A DNA stretch of 64,000 nt, from contig DASYDW010000095.1 of NCBI GenBank assembly GCA_036499395.1, positions 62,001-126,000 on the forward strand. Reading direction: 5' to 3'. The position numbers were made by a program, and so were the translations under genes. The DNA comes from Pirellulales bacterium. GTDB lineage: Bacteria; Planctomycetota; Planctomycetia; Pirellulales; JACPPG01. This document shows, piece by piece, positions 43,795 to 53,346 of the stretch (positions are counted from its first letter, which is position 1; every line of letters begins with the position of its first letter). The notes beneath the pieces are model-generated. The model was not told the DNA's origin and did no database searches. It was given only the letters and a program-made list of their open reading frames with translations.

Positions 43795-46700
43795 TTAACT
43801 AGCACGTTTGAGCGGCGGTGAGTCGACGCGCGAGACCACGCCCAGGGCCGGCTCGATCGATCGCACGTGGACGTCATATTGGGGAAAGGCCATTTCGATG
43901 CCCGACTCGCGAAACAACTTATCGATGCGGGTATTCAAATCATGGCGAATTTCGGCGAACTCTTCCAGTCCCGCGACGAACAAGCGTAGCTCAAAATTCA
44001 GCGTGCTGTCGCCGAACTGATCGAGCACGGCCGTTACCGGCGGTTCGCGCAAGACACGATGATCATCTTGTGCCGCCTTGAGCAATAAGGCCCGCGCCAG
44101 CGCGATATCCGTCCCGTACGCCACACCCACGCGAATTACCATTCGCAGGATAGTGTCGGTCAACGTCCAGTTGATTAATTGGCCGGTGATGAATTCCTTG
44201 TTCGGCACAATCAGCTCCTTGCGATCGCCGTCGGTGATCGTGGTGGCGCGGATGCGAATCCGGCTGACGTTGCCGCTGATGCCGCCGATCGTCACGGTGT
44301 CACCGACGCGCATTGGCCGTTCGAACAGGATGATCAAGCCTGACACGAAGTTGGCGAAGATTTCCTGCAAGCCAAAGCCCAAGCCGACCGTCATGGCCGC
44401 GACCAGCCATTGCACGTTCGACCAGCCGATGCCGATCATCCAAAACGCCACAGCCAATCCGACTAGCGTGATCACGTAGCGCGACACCGTGGTGATGGCA
44501 TACCGGCCGCCGGGATCCATCGGCAGCCGCTGCAGGAACGCGATCTCGAGCAAGCCCGGCAAGTTGCGGCTGGCCACGACGGTCAACAACAAGACAACGC
44601 CGCTCAGCAGTACATCGCCCAGAGTGATGTAGCCGATGCTTGGCAGTGCCACCAGGTCCTCGCCGTTGGCCGTTGTCTTGTGAAAGCTGTAGCTCCACAA
44701 CTCGCAACGATCCAAGATGCCCAAAGCCGGCAGTACGTCGATCCAGATCAACCAGCAGCCCGCGATCAACGCTACGTTGACGAAGCTGCGCAACAAACGG
44801 CGCGTCTGCAGGTCGATCGTCACCAGGTCGATCGTCCGTTCCGAGGTCATCATGGCCGACTCGGTCGGACCGGTATGCGCGTGGTGCTGCGATTGGGCCA
44901 GGGCGGCGGCACGGCGCTCGCGGGCTTGCTTGATCGCCAGCTTGCGGCGCGCTACCAGCAGGCATCGCAGGGCAAACGCCTGCGCAATCAGCAGCCCCAA
45001 TAGTAGCCACAGGGTGGCATGCAGACGGGAAGCCAATTGCAACGCGGTGTAGAAGTAGCCAGACGCCGCCACGATGGCCAGCACCAGCGGGCCAGTCACG
45101 GAGGCCAGATACCAGGCGCGAGGTTTTCGCCAAAACCAGCTCACGTCAGGCCGATCCGTAAGCGTGTGCAGCAGGCCGCGCCCGGGATGCAGAACACAAT
45201 GCGAAAACGCGGCCAATGACAGCAGGCCGGCCATGAAGGCGATGCGTCCCAAAGGGGAGCGATGAACGTCGAACTCGGGCGATTCCGCCACGGTGACCAG
45301 GAACGTCAACGGTAGCCCCAGCAGCATGGCCCAGCGCAAATGACGCGCGACCATGGCCACGGCGTCCGAGGGCCAGCCGAAATGCGCTTCGGCCAACCCC
45401 TTGCGCCGGCAAATTTGCCGCAGCAGTTCCGTCGTCAGAAGCAACAGCGCCGTGGCCTGTAAGCCATAGGCGATATTCTGCGCGTGCAGCGAAGCGGCGT
45501 CCGGCGCCGTCATACGCCAGGCGATGAAGTAAATCACGAGCGGCCACAACGCAGCGATCAAGCCCGTCAGAATGGCGACGTGTACCGTGGGCTTGATGTC
45601 AGCAGCGTAGGCTTGCGTCGTTTTCAGATCGACGGCATAGACCTTGCGCCGCAGGTAACGCTGTGCGCCGACGAGCGGTATCAGCAGGGTTGCCGCCAAC
45701 ACGTAGATCATGGGGTTGTCGCGCGCGTCCCAGGCGAGGTCTGCGAGCGCCGCCCAAAGCTGCGGACCGTCGCCGATCTTCAACAGGCCGTCCAGCGCGC
45801 GGCGGAAGTCCACGCTGCTCAGCACCGGCGAACTACGCACCCACAGAATGCGTTCGCTGATAAATTCCTTATAGCGCCCGATTTCCTCGATCAGGTTTCG
45901 CTCGGTGGGAGCCACCTTGAGGTCGACCTCTTCGAGGTAGGCATCGCAGGCGTCGATCTGTGATTTCAAATAACCGCGACGTGCTTTGAGCAGCTCGCGC
46001 AAGGCGGCTTCGATTTCGTAGCGTTGATAGACGGGCAGGTTGGGATCGATCGTGCCCATGACCTTGTTGACCTGGCTGTCCAGGTCGTCGAGCTCGTCAT
46101 GCTGATCGTCCAGCTCGATGAGCTTGGCTTTAGCGCGCGACGCTTCGTCGTGCCAGAACTGTAAACGCTGCCGATGGACGCGCAGGTCCGGCAAATCCGC
46201 TTGCTGCTTCTGCAGGATCAATCCCACGGCGTCGGTCATCCCGCCGGCGTCGATGCGTGCCTGCACGCGGGTGAACTTCGCCCGCAAGTCGGCGAGTTGT
46301 TTTTTCAGGTCGTCGACTTCCTTGGCCAGGCCCGCGATCTTGGCTGGGAAGCCGTCGGGGCCGTTTTGTTCCTGAGTCAGTTCGGCATTTCTGTCGGCCA
46401 GTGTCTTCAACTCAGGCATCGCCGCGACCGCGGCGCGGCGGGCTTCCTCGGCCTGTTTCATCGCTTCGAGCTTGCGCTGTTCGTTGAGCAGTGTCCGGCA
46501 ACGCTTGGCCACGCCTTCGGCCTGGCGGACGCGCTGGGCGGCCACATCCTGGCGGACGGCGATCAACTCGGTGCTGGCTTCATACCATGCGCGCTCGTGA
46601 TCATAAGAATCAAGCTCGGCCTGCACCGCCCGATGCATGGCGCTCAAGAATGCGCGGCGCGCTTCGGCGATATCCAGCGATTCCGTGGCGGGTGGTAACG

Positions 46701-47328
46701 CCGCCAAATCGCGATCGACTTCTTTCAGACGTTCTTGTGCCGTGTTCACCAGTCCGGGCAGATCGGTGCGCCGCCGCTTGGGTTCGGCTTCGTATTCGGC
46801 TCGTTTGGCCTGCTCGGACTTGAGTTTGCTTTCGGCATCGACCAGTTTCTGTTCGAGCTGCGGAAGCGTGAGGTTATCCGGAACCTCGAGCACCGGATCA
46901 GCGGGGGGCGTGTCCAATTCAGATTTGAACCGCTTCAAATCATCCGGATCCGTTTGCCGGCGCGTTTGCCACTCGACAACCTTCGCTTCCCAATCTTTGG
47001 CATTGGTCAACTGCTCGAGCGTCCCCTTGTACAGGTCGACGATCTTGGCTTTCTGGTCTTTGTCGAGGTCCGGCGATTCTTCGACGCGCTTCAGACGGTC
47101 ATTCACATTGCTGATGTTCAGGCCGGTCGTCGGTTCCTGTGGCACCGCCTCCTGTGCCCAGGTGCAAAGCGCACCGTTGAGCATCGCCCATAATGCTACG
47201 GCGATGACAAAGAATTTGGCCGTGACGACGCGCAGCGGCACGCTGGCGCACTTGTTAGCAACGCCCCGGCGTCGGTGGCCGCGCGCGAGCGATTTGTCGT
47301 AAGCGATATCAGGCAAAGTAACCCCCAC
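43795..47328 (-). CDS. MscK/KefA-type mechanosensitive ion channel
   Basis: A protein of about 1177 residues with a membrane signal (FFVIAVALWAMLNGAL) followed by a coiled-coil-rich periplasmic domain (about 60-480; RVEESPDLDKDQKAKIVDLY, PQLEQKLVDAESKL and similar heptads), about eight to eleven helices, and the C-terminal MscS pore domain: VGLGFGLQEIFANFVSGLIILFERP, PNKEFITGQLINWTLTD and the beta domain ending at FPQYDVHVRSIEP. It would relieve turgor during osmotic downshock. The start is uncertain; GTG at 47328 follows a GAGGA site and keeps the signal, while the frame is open to 47454. It ends just before corA. Confidence 0.88.
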   Translation of the reverse strand: MGVTLPDIAYDKSLARGHRRRGVANKCASVPLRVVTAKFFVIAVALWAMLNGALCTWAQEAVPQEPTTGLNISNVNDRLKRVEESPDLDKDQKAKIVDLYKGTLEQLTNAKDWEAKVVEWQTRRQTDPDDLKRFKSELDTPPADPVLEVPDNLTLPQLEQKLVDAESKLKSEQAKRAEYEAEPKRRRTDLPGLVNTAQERLKEVDRDLAALPPATESLDIAEARRAFLSAMHRAVQAELDSYDHERAWYEASTELIAVRQDVAAQRVRQAEGVAKRCRTLLNEQRKLEAMKQAEEARRAAVAAMPELKTLADRNAELTQEQNGPDGFPAKIAGLAKEVDDLKKQLADLRAKFTRVQARIDAGGMTDAVGLILQKQQADLPDLRVHRQRLQFWHDEASRAKAKLIELDDQHDELDDLDSQVNKVMGTIDPNLPVYQRYEIEAALRELLKARRGYLKSQIDACDAYLEEVDLKVAPTERNLIEEIGRYKEFISERILWVRSSPVLSSVDFRRALDGLLKIGDGPQLWAALADLAWDARDNPMIYVLAATLLIPLVGAQRYLRRKVYAVDLKTTQAYAADIKPTVHVAILTGLIAALWPLVIYFIAWRMTAPDAASLHAQNIAYGLQATALLLLTTELLRQICRRKGLAEAHFGWPSDAVAMVARHLRWAMLLGLPLTFLVTVAESPEFDVHRSPLGRIAFMAGLLSLAAFSHCVLHPGRGLLHTLTDRPDVSWFWRKPRAWYLASVTGPLVLAIVAASGYFYTALQLASRLHATLWLLLGLLIAQAFALRCLLVARRKLAIKQARERRAAALAQSQHHAHTGPTESAMMTSERTIDLVTIDLQTRRLLRSFVNVALIAGCWLIWIDVLPALGILDRCELWSYSFHKTTANGEDLVALPSIGYITLGDVLLSGVVLLLTVVASRNLPGLLEIAFLQRLPMDPGGRYAITTVSRYVITLVGLAVAFWMIGIGWSNVQWLVAAMTVGLGFGLQEIFANFVSGLIILFERPMRVGDTVTIGGISGNVSRIRIRATTITDGDRKELIVPNKEFITGQLINWTLTDTILRMVIRVGVAYGTDIALARALLLKAAQDDHRVLREPPVTAVLDQFGDSTLNFELRLFVAGLEEFAEIRHDLNTRIDKLFRESGIEMAFPQYDVHVRSIEPALGVVSRVDSPPLKRAS

Positions 47329-47645
47329 GTCATCCTCTCGGCGACCGTACGGCCGCGGCTGGTCAACGATTCGGATCGATGCCAGTGTTCGTCGTAGTGC
47401 CGTCGCTAGCTCGCGGCGACAGTCTCGCGCGCAGGCAAACGATTCGACCGACAAGGAACTGCCACGATGCCACCCCCCGCGGCGGCAACCGCTCTCGAAA
47501 ATGCGGGCGGGATTGTAGTAGCATTCGCCGAGCGCGCAAACCCGAACTGCACTGCACTGCGGGTTAAACTTTCGTCACCGTGTGGGTGATTAACTCGTGC
47601 GATGTGCCGCACTTAACGGTGCTGGCAGAGAGTCGGCACGCGGGA
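47329..47645. other. Intergenic region, nothing recognised
   Basis: The 317 bases between two minus-strand genes contain no convincing ORF or motif. It includes the upstream region of the MscK-type gene. If the longer TTG start at 47454 were used, the gap would be smaller. Confidence 0.35.
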
Positions 47646-48875
47646 TTATTTTCCCGCACGCACGCACCGAAATCCGACGTGATTGCTGCCGGTGTCCACG
47701 GCGCCCGTGCCACGCGAGCCTGGCATATATCGCGTGCAGTATTGATCCGTGCAGAGGAATGAGCCACCACGTTGCACGCGCTTGGGCACTCCTGGCTCGC
47801 GCGGATCAAAGCTTTCGGAAGGCCCCCGCGGATTATGAACCGCTCCGTCGGCCGCCGGCGCGACTTGCGCGTAGTAATTGGGCCGGTACCAGTCGCTGCA
47901 CCACTCCCAAACGTTGCCGGCCATGTCGGAAAGCCCAAAGCCGTTTACGGGAAACGAGCCGACCGGCGACGCCTGTTTGAAACCGTCCTCGGCGCTATTC
48001 TCGTTGGGAAAATGTCCTTCCCAGATATTCGCCACGTATCGACCGTCGACCTTTAACTCGTCCCCCCAGACATAAGGCTTGCGATCCAACCCGCCGCGGG
48101 CGGCAAATTCCCACTCGGCTTCGGTCGGCAGCCGCTTCTCGGCCCAATCTGCGTAGGCCTTCGCGTCGATCCACGAAATGTGTACGACGGGCTGCTTCTC
48201 GCGGCCGGTCAGATCACTCTTCGGACCTTCGGGATGGCGCCAGTTCGCGCCAGGTAGATAACTCCACCAGCGCATGTGATCGTCCAGCGGCACTTCGTGC
48301 GCGGGGGGCGTGAACACGACCGAGCCCGCCACGAGATTCTCGGGTGGGGCGCCGGGATAATCCTCGGCGCGCGGCGTTCGCTCAGCGATCGTTTCGTAAC
48401 CGGTCGCTTTGACGAATGCCGCGAACTGTTCATTCGTGACCTCGGTGCGATCCATCCAGAAGCCGTCGACGGCCACCAGGTGTACCGGCCGCGCGTCTGG
48501 CATCGCGTCGGGCCCGCCGCAAACCATTGAGGTGGGATCCACGGTTCCCATCCAGAAAATGCCACCGGGAACCCACACCATGCCGTTCGGAGCTTCGCCT
48601 GGCGGCGGTGTCTTGTCGACGTGCGGCTGCAATGCCGATGAAGCGCGGCCGCCATCCGATTGTTTGTCCCGCGACGAAGTCTGCTGCTGTGTTGACGATT
48701 TGTTCGAATCAGCCTGTGTTGAGATCGCGTACACGGCACCGCCCGTGAGCGTCGCCAGCACGATACCGATCAAAACGGAACGCTTCGCAGGCCGAGTGTC
48801 TGCCGCCGGGCGCGCAGGGCCTTTGGCGGCCGAGGAGCGACCCTCGTTCGAGATTCGCTTTTGTTTAGTCGTCAC
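47646..48875 (-). CDS. Membrane-anchored formylglycine-generating enzyme-like protein
   Basis: A 409-residue protein of the FGE/SUMF1 family, which converts the sulfatase active-site cysteine to formylglycine. The N-terminus has a basic stretch and one helix at about residues 30-48 (VLIGIVLATLTGGAVYAIS), so the enzyme domain is probably periplasmic, the site of many planctomycete sulfatases. The core reads VWVPGGIFWMGTVDP, DRTEVTNEQFAAFVKATGY, LPTEAEWEFAARGG, DMAGNVWEWCSDWY and RGGSFLCTDQYCTRYMPGSR. The two cysteines in LCTDQYC (C375, C380) match the copper-binding catalytic pair. GTG start at 48875. No sulfatase is encoded in this window. Confidence 0.92.
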   Translation of the reverse strand: MTTKQKRISNEGRSSAAKGPARPAADTRPAKRSVLIGIVLATLTGGAVYAISTQADSNKSSTQQQTSSRDKQSDGGRASSALQPHVDKTPPPGEAPNGMVWVPGGIFWMGTVDPTSMVCGGPDAMPDARPVHLVAVDGFWMDRTEVTNEQFAAFVKATGYETIAERTPRAEDYPGAPPENLVAGSVVFTPPAHEVPLDDHMRWWSYLPGANWRHPEGPKSDLTGREKQPVVHISWIDAKAYADWAEKRLPTEAEWEFAARGGLDRKPYVWGDELKVDGRYVANIWEGHFPNENSAEDGFKQASPVGSFPVNGFGLSDMAGNVWEWCSDWYRPNYYAQVAPAADGAVHNPRGPSESFDPREPGVPKRVQRGGSFLCTDQYCTRYMPGSRGTGAVDTGSNHVGFRCVRAGK

Positions 48876-49106
48876 GGGAGATGCTGCATTGAAGGTGGCT
48901 GCGCGGCCTGCCACGCGAGGGGGGCAGAGCGACTCTTTACTTGTAACCGGCGAGCGGGCGGGCGTCCAATCGGGGCGCCGCCGCGTGCAGTTGTACAAAG
49001 TCGCCCCAGCGGCATAAAATCTCGGGCAACAAGTGGTTGAGACGCTTAACGGAATGGGCCACTCGCCTTTCGGCGCTCGCCAGGAATCAACGGACCCCCA
49101 ATCGGA

Positions 49107-50357
49107 ATGCCCCCCAAGGATAAGGTTCACATTGTCGGTATCGGCGACGACGGCCTGGACGGCGTCACGAGCGCCGCGCGCTCACTCATCGAGCAGGCCG
49201 ACTTACTGGTGGGGGCCGACTATACGCTGCGCGTGGTCCCGACGGGCAAAGCCGAACGCCTGGTGGCAGGTGGCAATCTCGACGCCATCGTCGAGCGCAT
49301 CGCAGTCGCGGGAAATCGCCGGGTGGTCGTGGTGGTCTCGGGCGATCCGTTGTTCTATGGCCTGGCCCGTTACCTCTGCGAAAAGCTGGGCAAGGATCGG
49401 TTCGAAGTCGTACCGCATGTCAGCAGCATGCAATTGGCATTCGCCCGCGTGAAGGAGAGTTGGGAAGAGGCTTACCTGACCAACCTGGCCAACCGGCCGC
49501 TGGACCAGGTGCTGGAGCAGATTCGCATTGCCGAGCGCGTGGGACTATTTACCAGCGAGGATTGTCCGCCGTCTAAGGTGGCCCAGGCATTGCTCGACCG
49601 GCGGATCGACTATTTCTGGGGTTATGTGTGCGAGAATCTGGGATCGCCTGACGAGCGCGTCACTCGCGGCAGTTTGAAGGAATTGGCCGGGCAGGATTTC
49701 GCGCCTCTGAACGTTATGATCCTGGTGCGCAAACCCGACATGCCTGATCGTCCGTCCGACGAAATCGGGCGGCGGCTGTTCGGCAATCCCGACGAAGCGT
49801 TTCTGCAATCGAAACCCAAGCAAGGGCTGCTCACGCCCAGTGAAGTGCGTACGATTGCTCTGGCGCAACTCGACTTGCGCACGATGAGCACCGTTTGGGA
49901 CATCGGCGCCGGCAGCGGATCGGTGGCGATCGAGGCGGCGCAGATTGCCTCGGGTGGCAAGACGTACGCGATCGAAATGGATCAAGAGGATCACACGCTG
50001 ATCCTGGACAATGCGGCGCGTTTTGCATTGCGGAACCTGGTGGCTGTGCTTGGCCGGGCTCCCGAGGCGTGGGTCGACCTACCCGACCCCGACGCGATTT
50101 TCGTGGGGGGGAGCGGGCGAGAGATCAGCCGCCTTCTCGATTTGGCCTACGATCGATTGCGCCCGGGAGGCCGTCTGGTCGCCAACACCGGCAGCATCGA
50201 GAACCTGGCCGACGTACATGCCACGATGCATCGTCGTGTGCAGGACGTGCGCGTATGGATGATCAACGTCGCGCGCGGCACCTACCAACTCGAGCGCGTC
50301 CGTTTCGACGCTTTGAATCCCACATTTTTGCTGTCGATCGTAAAGCCGTCCTCCTAG
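49107..50357 (+). CDS. cobL: Precorrin-6Y C5,15-methyltransferase (decarboxylating)
   Basis: A 416-residue fusion of CbiE and CbiT. Residues about 1-215 are the CbiE methyltransferase ([46 protein letters not shown]). Residues about 235-416 are the CbiT SAM methyltransferase, with the SAM-binding loop [14 protein letters not shown] and AIEMDQE. It methylates C-5 and C-15 and decarboxylates the acetate on C-12 during cobalamin biosynthesis. It is the only cobalamin gene in this window, so the pathway would have to be completed elsewhere. The gene is 13 bases upstream of the LmbE gene, so it is probably cotranscribed. Confidence 0.93.
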   Translation: MPPKDKVHIVGIGDDGLDGVTSAARSLIEQADLLVGADYTLRVVPTGKAERLVAGGNLDAIVERIAVAGNRRVVVVVSGDPLFYGLARYLCEKLGKDRFEVVPHVSSMQLAFARVKESWEEAYLTNLANRPLDQVLEQIRIAERVGLFTSEDCPPSKVAQALLDRRIDYFWGYVCENLGSPDERVTRGSLKELAGQDFAPLNVMILVRKPDMPDRPSDEIGRRLFGNPDEAFLQSKPKQGLLTPSEVRTIALAQLDLRTMSTVWDIGAGSGSVAIEAAQIASGGKTYAIEMDQEDHTLILDNAARFALRNLVAVLGRAPEAWVDLPDPDAIFVGGSGREISRLLDLAYDRLRPGGRLVANTGSIENLADVHATMHRRVQDVRVWMINVARGTYQLERVRFDALNPTFLLSIVKPSS

Positions 50358-50370
50358 CGGTGGTCCTCGC

Positions 50371-51144
50371 ATGACTAAGCCCGAAGAATATCCACAACTC
50401 GACGTGATTGCCGTCGGCGCCCACCCGGACGACGTCGAGATCGCCTGCGGCGGCACATTGGCCCGACTGGCCAAGCAGGGCTATCGCGTGGGCATCATCG
50501 ATCTGACCGACGGTGAACCGACGCCACTGTCGCCCGGGCCGGAAGTTCGCCTGGCCGAGGCGGAACGCGCCGGCAAGGTTCTGGGCGTAACCAAAAGAAT
50601 TCAATTGAACCTGCCGAACCGCCGGCTGTTCGACACGTTCGAAGCTCGGGTGGCGCTGGGCTTGGAGTTTCGCAAATATCGGCCGAAGCTCGTCATCGGC
50701 TTTGGCGAGAAGACGCCGCTCGCTTCGCCGGATCACTGGCAGGCGATGCAGATCACGGACGCGGCCGTGTTCTATGCACGACTGACGAAGTGGGACGATT
50801 ACTTTGCCGGATTGCCGGTGCATACGATTTCGGCGCAGCTCTACTACACGTTGGCGTTTGGCGCGCTGGGCCTGCCACCGGCGGGTGGGCACCTGGTGGT
50901 CGACATCACGGATACGCTCGATGCGAAAATCGAATCGATTCGCTGCTACGAAACGCAGTTTCCGCCGGCCAAGGGGCATGTGCTCGATCGGGTGCGCGCC
51001 TTCGCGCTGCAACAGGGACAAGCTGCAGGCTACTACGCGGGCGAGCTATTGGCCAGCCCACGCACGCTGGGCACGCGTGACCTGATGCATTTCCTATTCG
51101 GCATGAAGCCCGGAGACGAGCCTCGCAAGCCGGACGTGCGTTAG
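50371..51144 (+). CDS. LmbE/PIG-L-type deacetylase (BshB-like)
   Basis: A 257-residue zinc-dependent deacetylase. The metal motif is [14 protein letters not shown] (AHPDD), and SPDHW replaces the usual SHPDH near 120; both fit the PIG-L family. This family includes N-acetylglucosaminyl-malate deacetylase BshB1 of bacillithiol synthesis. The second copy at 60161 has the more typical BshB1 sequence, so which one (if either) makes bacillithiol is open. It lies between cobL and a HAD hydrolase, with the stop touching the next start, so it is in an operon. Confidence 0.88.
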   Translation: MTKPEEYPQLDVIAVGAHPDDVEIACGGTLARLAKQGYRVGIIDLTDGEPTPLSPGPEVRLAEAERAGKVLGVTKRIQLNLPNRRLFDTFEARVALGLEFRKYRPKLVIGFGEKTPLASPDHWQAMQITDAAVFYARLTKWDDYFAGLPVHTISAQLYYTLAFGALGLPPAGGHLVVDITDTLDAKIESIRCYETQFPPAKGHVLDRVRAFALQQGQAAGYYAGELLASPRTLGTRDLMHFLFGMKPGDEPRKPDVR

Positions 51145-51765
51145 ATGGTGCCCAAATTTATCTATTTCGATCTAGGTAATGTCCTGCTGTACTTCGACCA
51201 TGCGCTGTCATGCCGGCAGATGGCAGCTGCGGCCGGTCTGAGCGAGCAGCAAGTGCGCGAAGCGGTCTTCGATAGCGGGCTGCAATGGCAGTACGAGGCG
51301 GGCCAGGTGACGAGCGAGCAGTTCTACGAGGAGTTTTGCCGCCGCACCGATAAACGTCCCGCGTATGACAAATTGGCGTACGCCGCGGGGGCGATCTTTC
51401 GCATGAACGCGTCGATGAAGCCGGTCCTGGCGCATCTGAAGGCTTCCGGCTTCCGACTGGGGCTGCTGTCGAACACTTGCGAAATGCATTGGGACTATTT
51501 CGCCAGTGGCCGGTACGCCATGATCCCAGACATCTTTGACGTGGTTACGCTCAGCTTTCGCGTCGGCACGATGAAGCCCGACCCGAAGATCTACACCGCG
51601 GCCGCTGAAGCCGCGCAAGTGCGGCCGGAAGAAATCTTCTTCATGGACGACACGGCGGGCCATGTCGCGGCCGCGCGCGCCTGCGGATACGACGCCGTTC
51701 AATACACCGACACGCCAACGCTCGTTGCGGATTTGCGCAAGCGCGGCGTGCAATTTAACTATTGA
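51145..51765 (+). CDS. HAD-superfamily hydrolase
   Basis: A 206-residue HAD-IA phosphatase-like protein. The first motif is FIYFDLGNVLLYFD, with D-x-G-N as in the YihX (alpha-D-glucose-1-phosphate phosphatase) group, then LGLLSNTCEMHWDYF, GTMKPDPKIYTAA with the catalytic Lys, and EEIFFMDDTAGHVAAA as motif IV. The substrate is unknown. The ATG at 51145 directly follows the stop of the LmbE gene and the stop precedes fhcC by 9 bases, so the three are cotranscribed. Confidence 0.9.
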   Translation: MVPKFIYFDLGNVLLYFDHALSCRQMAAAAGLSEQQVREAVFDSGLQWQYEAGQVTSEQFYEEFCRRTDKRPAYDKLAYAAGAIFRMNASMKPVLAHLKASGFRLGLLSNTCEMHWDYFASGRYAMIPDIFDVVTLSFRVGTMKPDPKIYTAAAEAAQVRPEEIFFMDDTAGHVAAARACGYDAVQYTDTPTLVADLRKRGVQFNY

Positions 51766-51774
51766 ACCTGCGTT

Positions 51775-52587
51775 ATGTCGCTACGGCTGAAACTCCGCGA
51801 GACGTCGACGATCCCCATCGAGGTCGAGGGGCTGACGCCTGATGCGCTGCGAGACAAAACGCTGGCACAGGTCGAGCGGTTCGCCATCTTTCACGGTAAT
51901 CAGCAATTGCCCCTGGCCGATTTATTTCACGTCTCGGGTGATACGGCCGACGAACGGATCGAATTCGCGGACGACATGGCAGGAGTCCACTGGATCGGCG
52001 CTCACATGAAGTCGGGCTCTATTCATGTCACTGACCACGCCGGCCGGCACGTTGGCAGCCAGATGGCCGGCGGCGAAATCACGGTCGACGGAGATGCCAG
52101 TGACTACGTCGGGGGCGAGATGCATGACGGGCTGATTTGCATTCGCGGCAGCGCCGGCCATCACGTCGGCGCCGCATACCCTGGCAGTGAAGCCGGCATG
52201 ACCGGTGGCACGCTCCTGGTCCACGGAAACGCCGGTGACCAAGTCGCGCATACGATGCGGCGCGGACTGGTAGCCATCGGCGGAGCAGTCGGCGACTTCG
52301 CCGGCATCAACATGGTCGCCGGCAGCCTGTTTATCTTCGGAGCGTGCTCCTTAAGACCGGCTGCCGGCATGCGACGGGGCACCGTGGCTGTCTTCAACGA
52401 TTCGCCGGCGCTGTTACCGACGTTTCGCGCCGGAGGCCGGTGCCAGCCACTCTTCTTGCGAGTTTATCTGCGCACGCTGGCCCAACTCGATTTCCCCGCC
52501 GACCCCGCGCTGCTTGATGCCACCTACGAAATCTTTCACGGCGACCTGCTGAACGGCGGCCGCGGTGAGATTCTCGTTCGCAGATAG
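51775..52587 (+). CDS. fhcC: Formylmethanofuran dehydrogenase subunit C-like protein
   Basis: A 270-residue protein made of a repeated glycine-rich beta helix: GGEITVDGDASDYVGGEM, LICIRGSAGHHVGAAYPGSEAGMTGGTLLVHGNAGDQVAHTMRRGLVAIGGAVGDFAGINM. This is the FmdC/FhcC fold (also found in GltB), a subunit of the formyltransferase/hydrolase complex of the tetrahydromethanopterin C1 pathway, which many planctomycetes carry. The other subunits (FhcA, B, D) are not in the window. It follows the HAD gene by 9 bases. The 67 bases after it separate it from the small gene at 52655. Confidence 0.9.
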   Translation: MSLRLKLRETSTIPIEVEGLTPDALRDKTLAQVERFAIFHGNQQLPLADLFHVSGDTADERIEFADDMAGVHWIGAHMKSGSIHVTDHAGRHVGSQMAGGEITVDGDASDYVGGEMHDGLICIRGSAGHHVGAAYPGSEAGMTGGTLLVHGNAGDQVAHTMRRGLVAIGGAVGDFAGINMVAGSLFIFGACSLRPAAGMRRGTVAVFNDSPALLPTFRAGGRCQPLFLRVYLRTLAQLDFPADPALLDATYEIFHGDLLNGGRGEILVRR

Positions 52588-52654
52588 ATGTCAGTTGCGG
52601 TCAGCGATCGTGGTGGTAATTTGTGGCTCACTCGCGAGCGTGTTATGCTTGAAC

Positions 52655-52924
52655 ATGGGAATGCCAATGAGCACCGCAGCAATACATCTCGATCGCCTGC
52701 TACAGCCGCAGGTGAATTTGCTACCGGCGGATGTCGCTTCCAAGGTGGCTGCGTTGCGCGCGGATGATGCCACTCAGCAGCGCATCGATTACCTGGCCGA
52801 ACGTGCCAACGAGGGGCAACTTACCACCGAGGAAAGCGCGGAATACGCTGCCTACATTCAGGCAATCGACGTCATTTCCGTGTTGCAGGCCAAGGCCCGG
52901 GCACTGCCGACCGGGCAGAAGTAG
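52655..52924 (+). CDS. Small protein coupled to an HNH endonuclease
   Basis: An 89-residue protein (start ATG 52655; ATGs at 52661 and 52667 also possible). It is helical: HLDRLLQPQVNLLPADVASKVAALRADDATQQRIDYLAERANEGQLTTEESAEYAAYIQAIDVISVLQAKAR. The pattern (a conserved start, then LxxKANEGxLTxEExxEY) is familiar from small proteins that precede HNH nucleases in cyanobacteria and planctomycetes. Its stop is immediately followed by the nuclease ATG, so the two are coupled. The small partner could be an antitoxin-like or accessory protein; this is inference. Confidence 0.75.
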   Translation: MGMPMSTAAIHLDRLLQPQVNLLPADVASKVAALRADDATQQRIDYLAERANEGQLTTEESAEYAAYIQAIDVISVLQAKARALPTGQK

Positions 52925-53332
52925 ATGGATCGGGATTCGCGGGCCACAGTTCGCGCCCGTGCCCATGATGCGTGCGAAGATTGCCGCCTGCCACAATCGA
53001 GCGCCGAGTTGGTTCGCTTTCACGTTGACCATATTTTAGCGCGGCAACACGGCGGTACATCCGACCTGCAGAACCTGGCGCTCGCCTGCAGTTATTGCAA
53101 TTTCCATAAAGGCCCAAACATCGCAGGCATTGATCCCGAAGATGGCAGTCTGGTGCCGCTTTATCATCCTCGACGTGACCAATGGCACGAGCACTTTAAC
53201 TGGCAAGGAACGAAAATCGTCGGCACGACCAACGTCGGGCGAGCGACCGTCGAGTTATTGGCAATGAATGCGTGGCAACGTATCGAATTGCGGGATAACC
53301 TGCGGGCTGCTGGCGCATCGTTCGCCGTTTGA
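52925..53332 (+). CDS. HNH endonuclease-family protein (paired with the small gene)
   Basis: A 135-residue protein. The HNH core is VRARAHDACEDCRLPQ, HVDHILARQHGGTSDLQNLALACSYCNFHKGP, which carries the metal-binding His, Asn and the zinc CxxC pairs. It starts at the base after the stop of the preceding small gene. HNH proteins of this length with such a partner are common in the phylum and usually lack experimental data. It converges on the choloylglycine-hydrolase gene (14-base gap). Confidence 0.9.
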   Translation: MDRDSRATVRARAHDACEDCRLPQSSAELVRFHVDHILARQHGGTSDLQNLALACSYCNFHKGPNIAGIDPEDGSLVPLYHPRRDQWHEHFNWQGTKIVGTTNVGRATVELLAMNAWQRIELRDNLRAAGASFAV

Positions 53333-53346
53333 AAGCCTGCTTGCCC

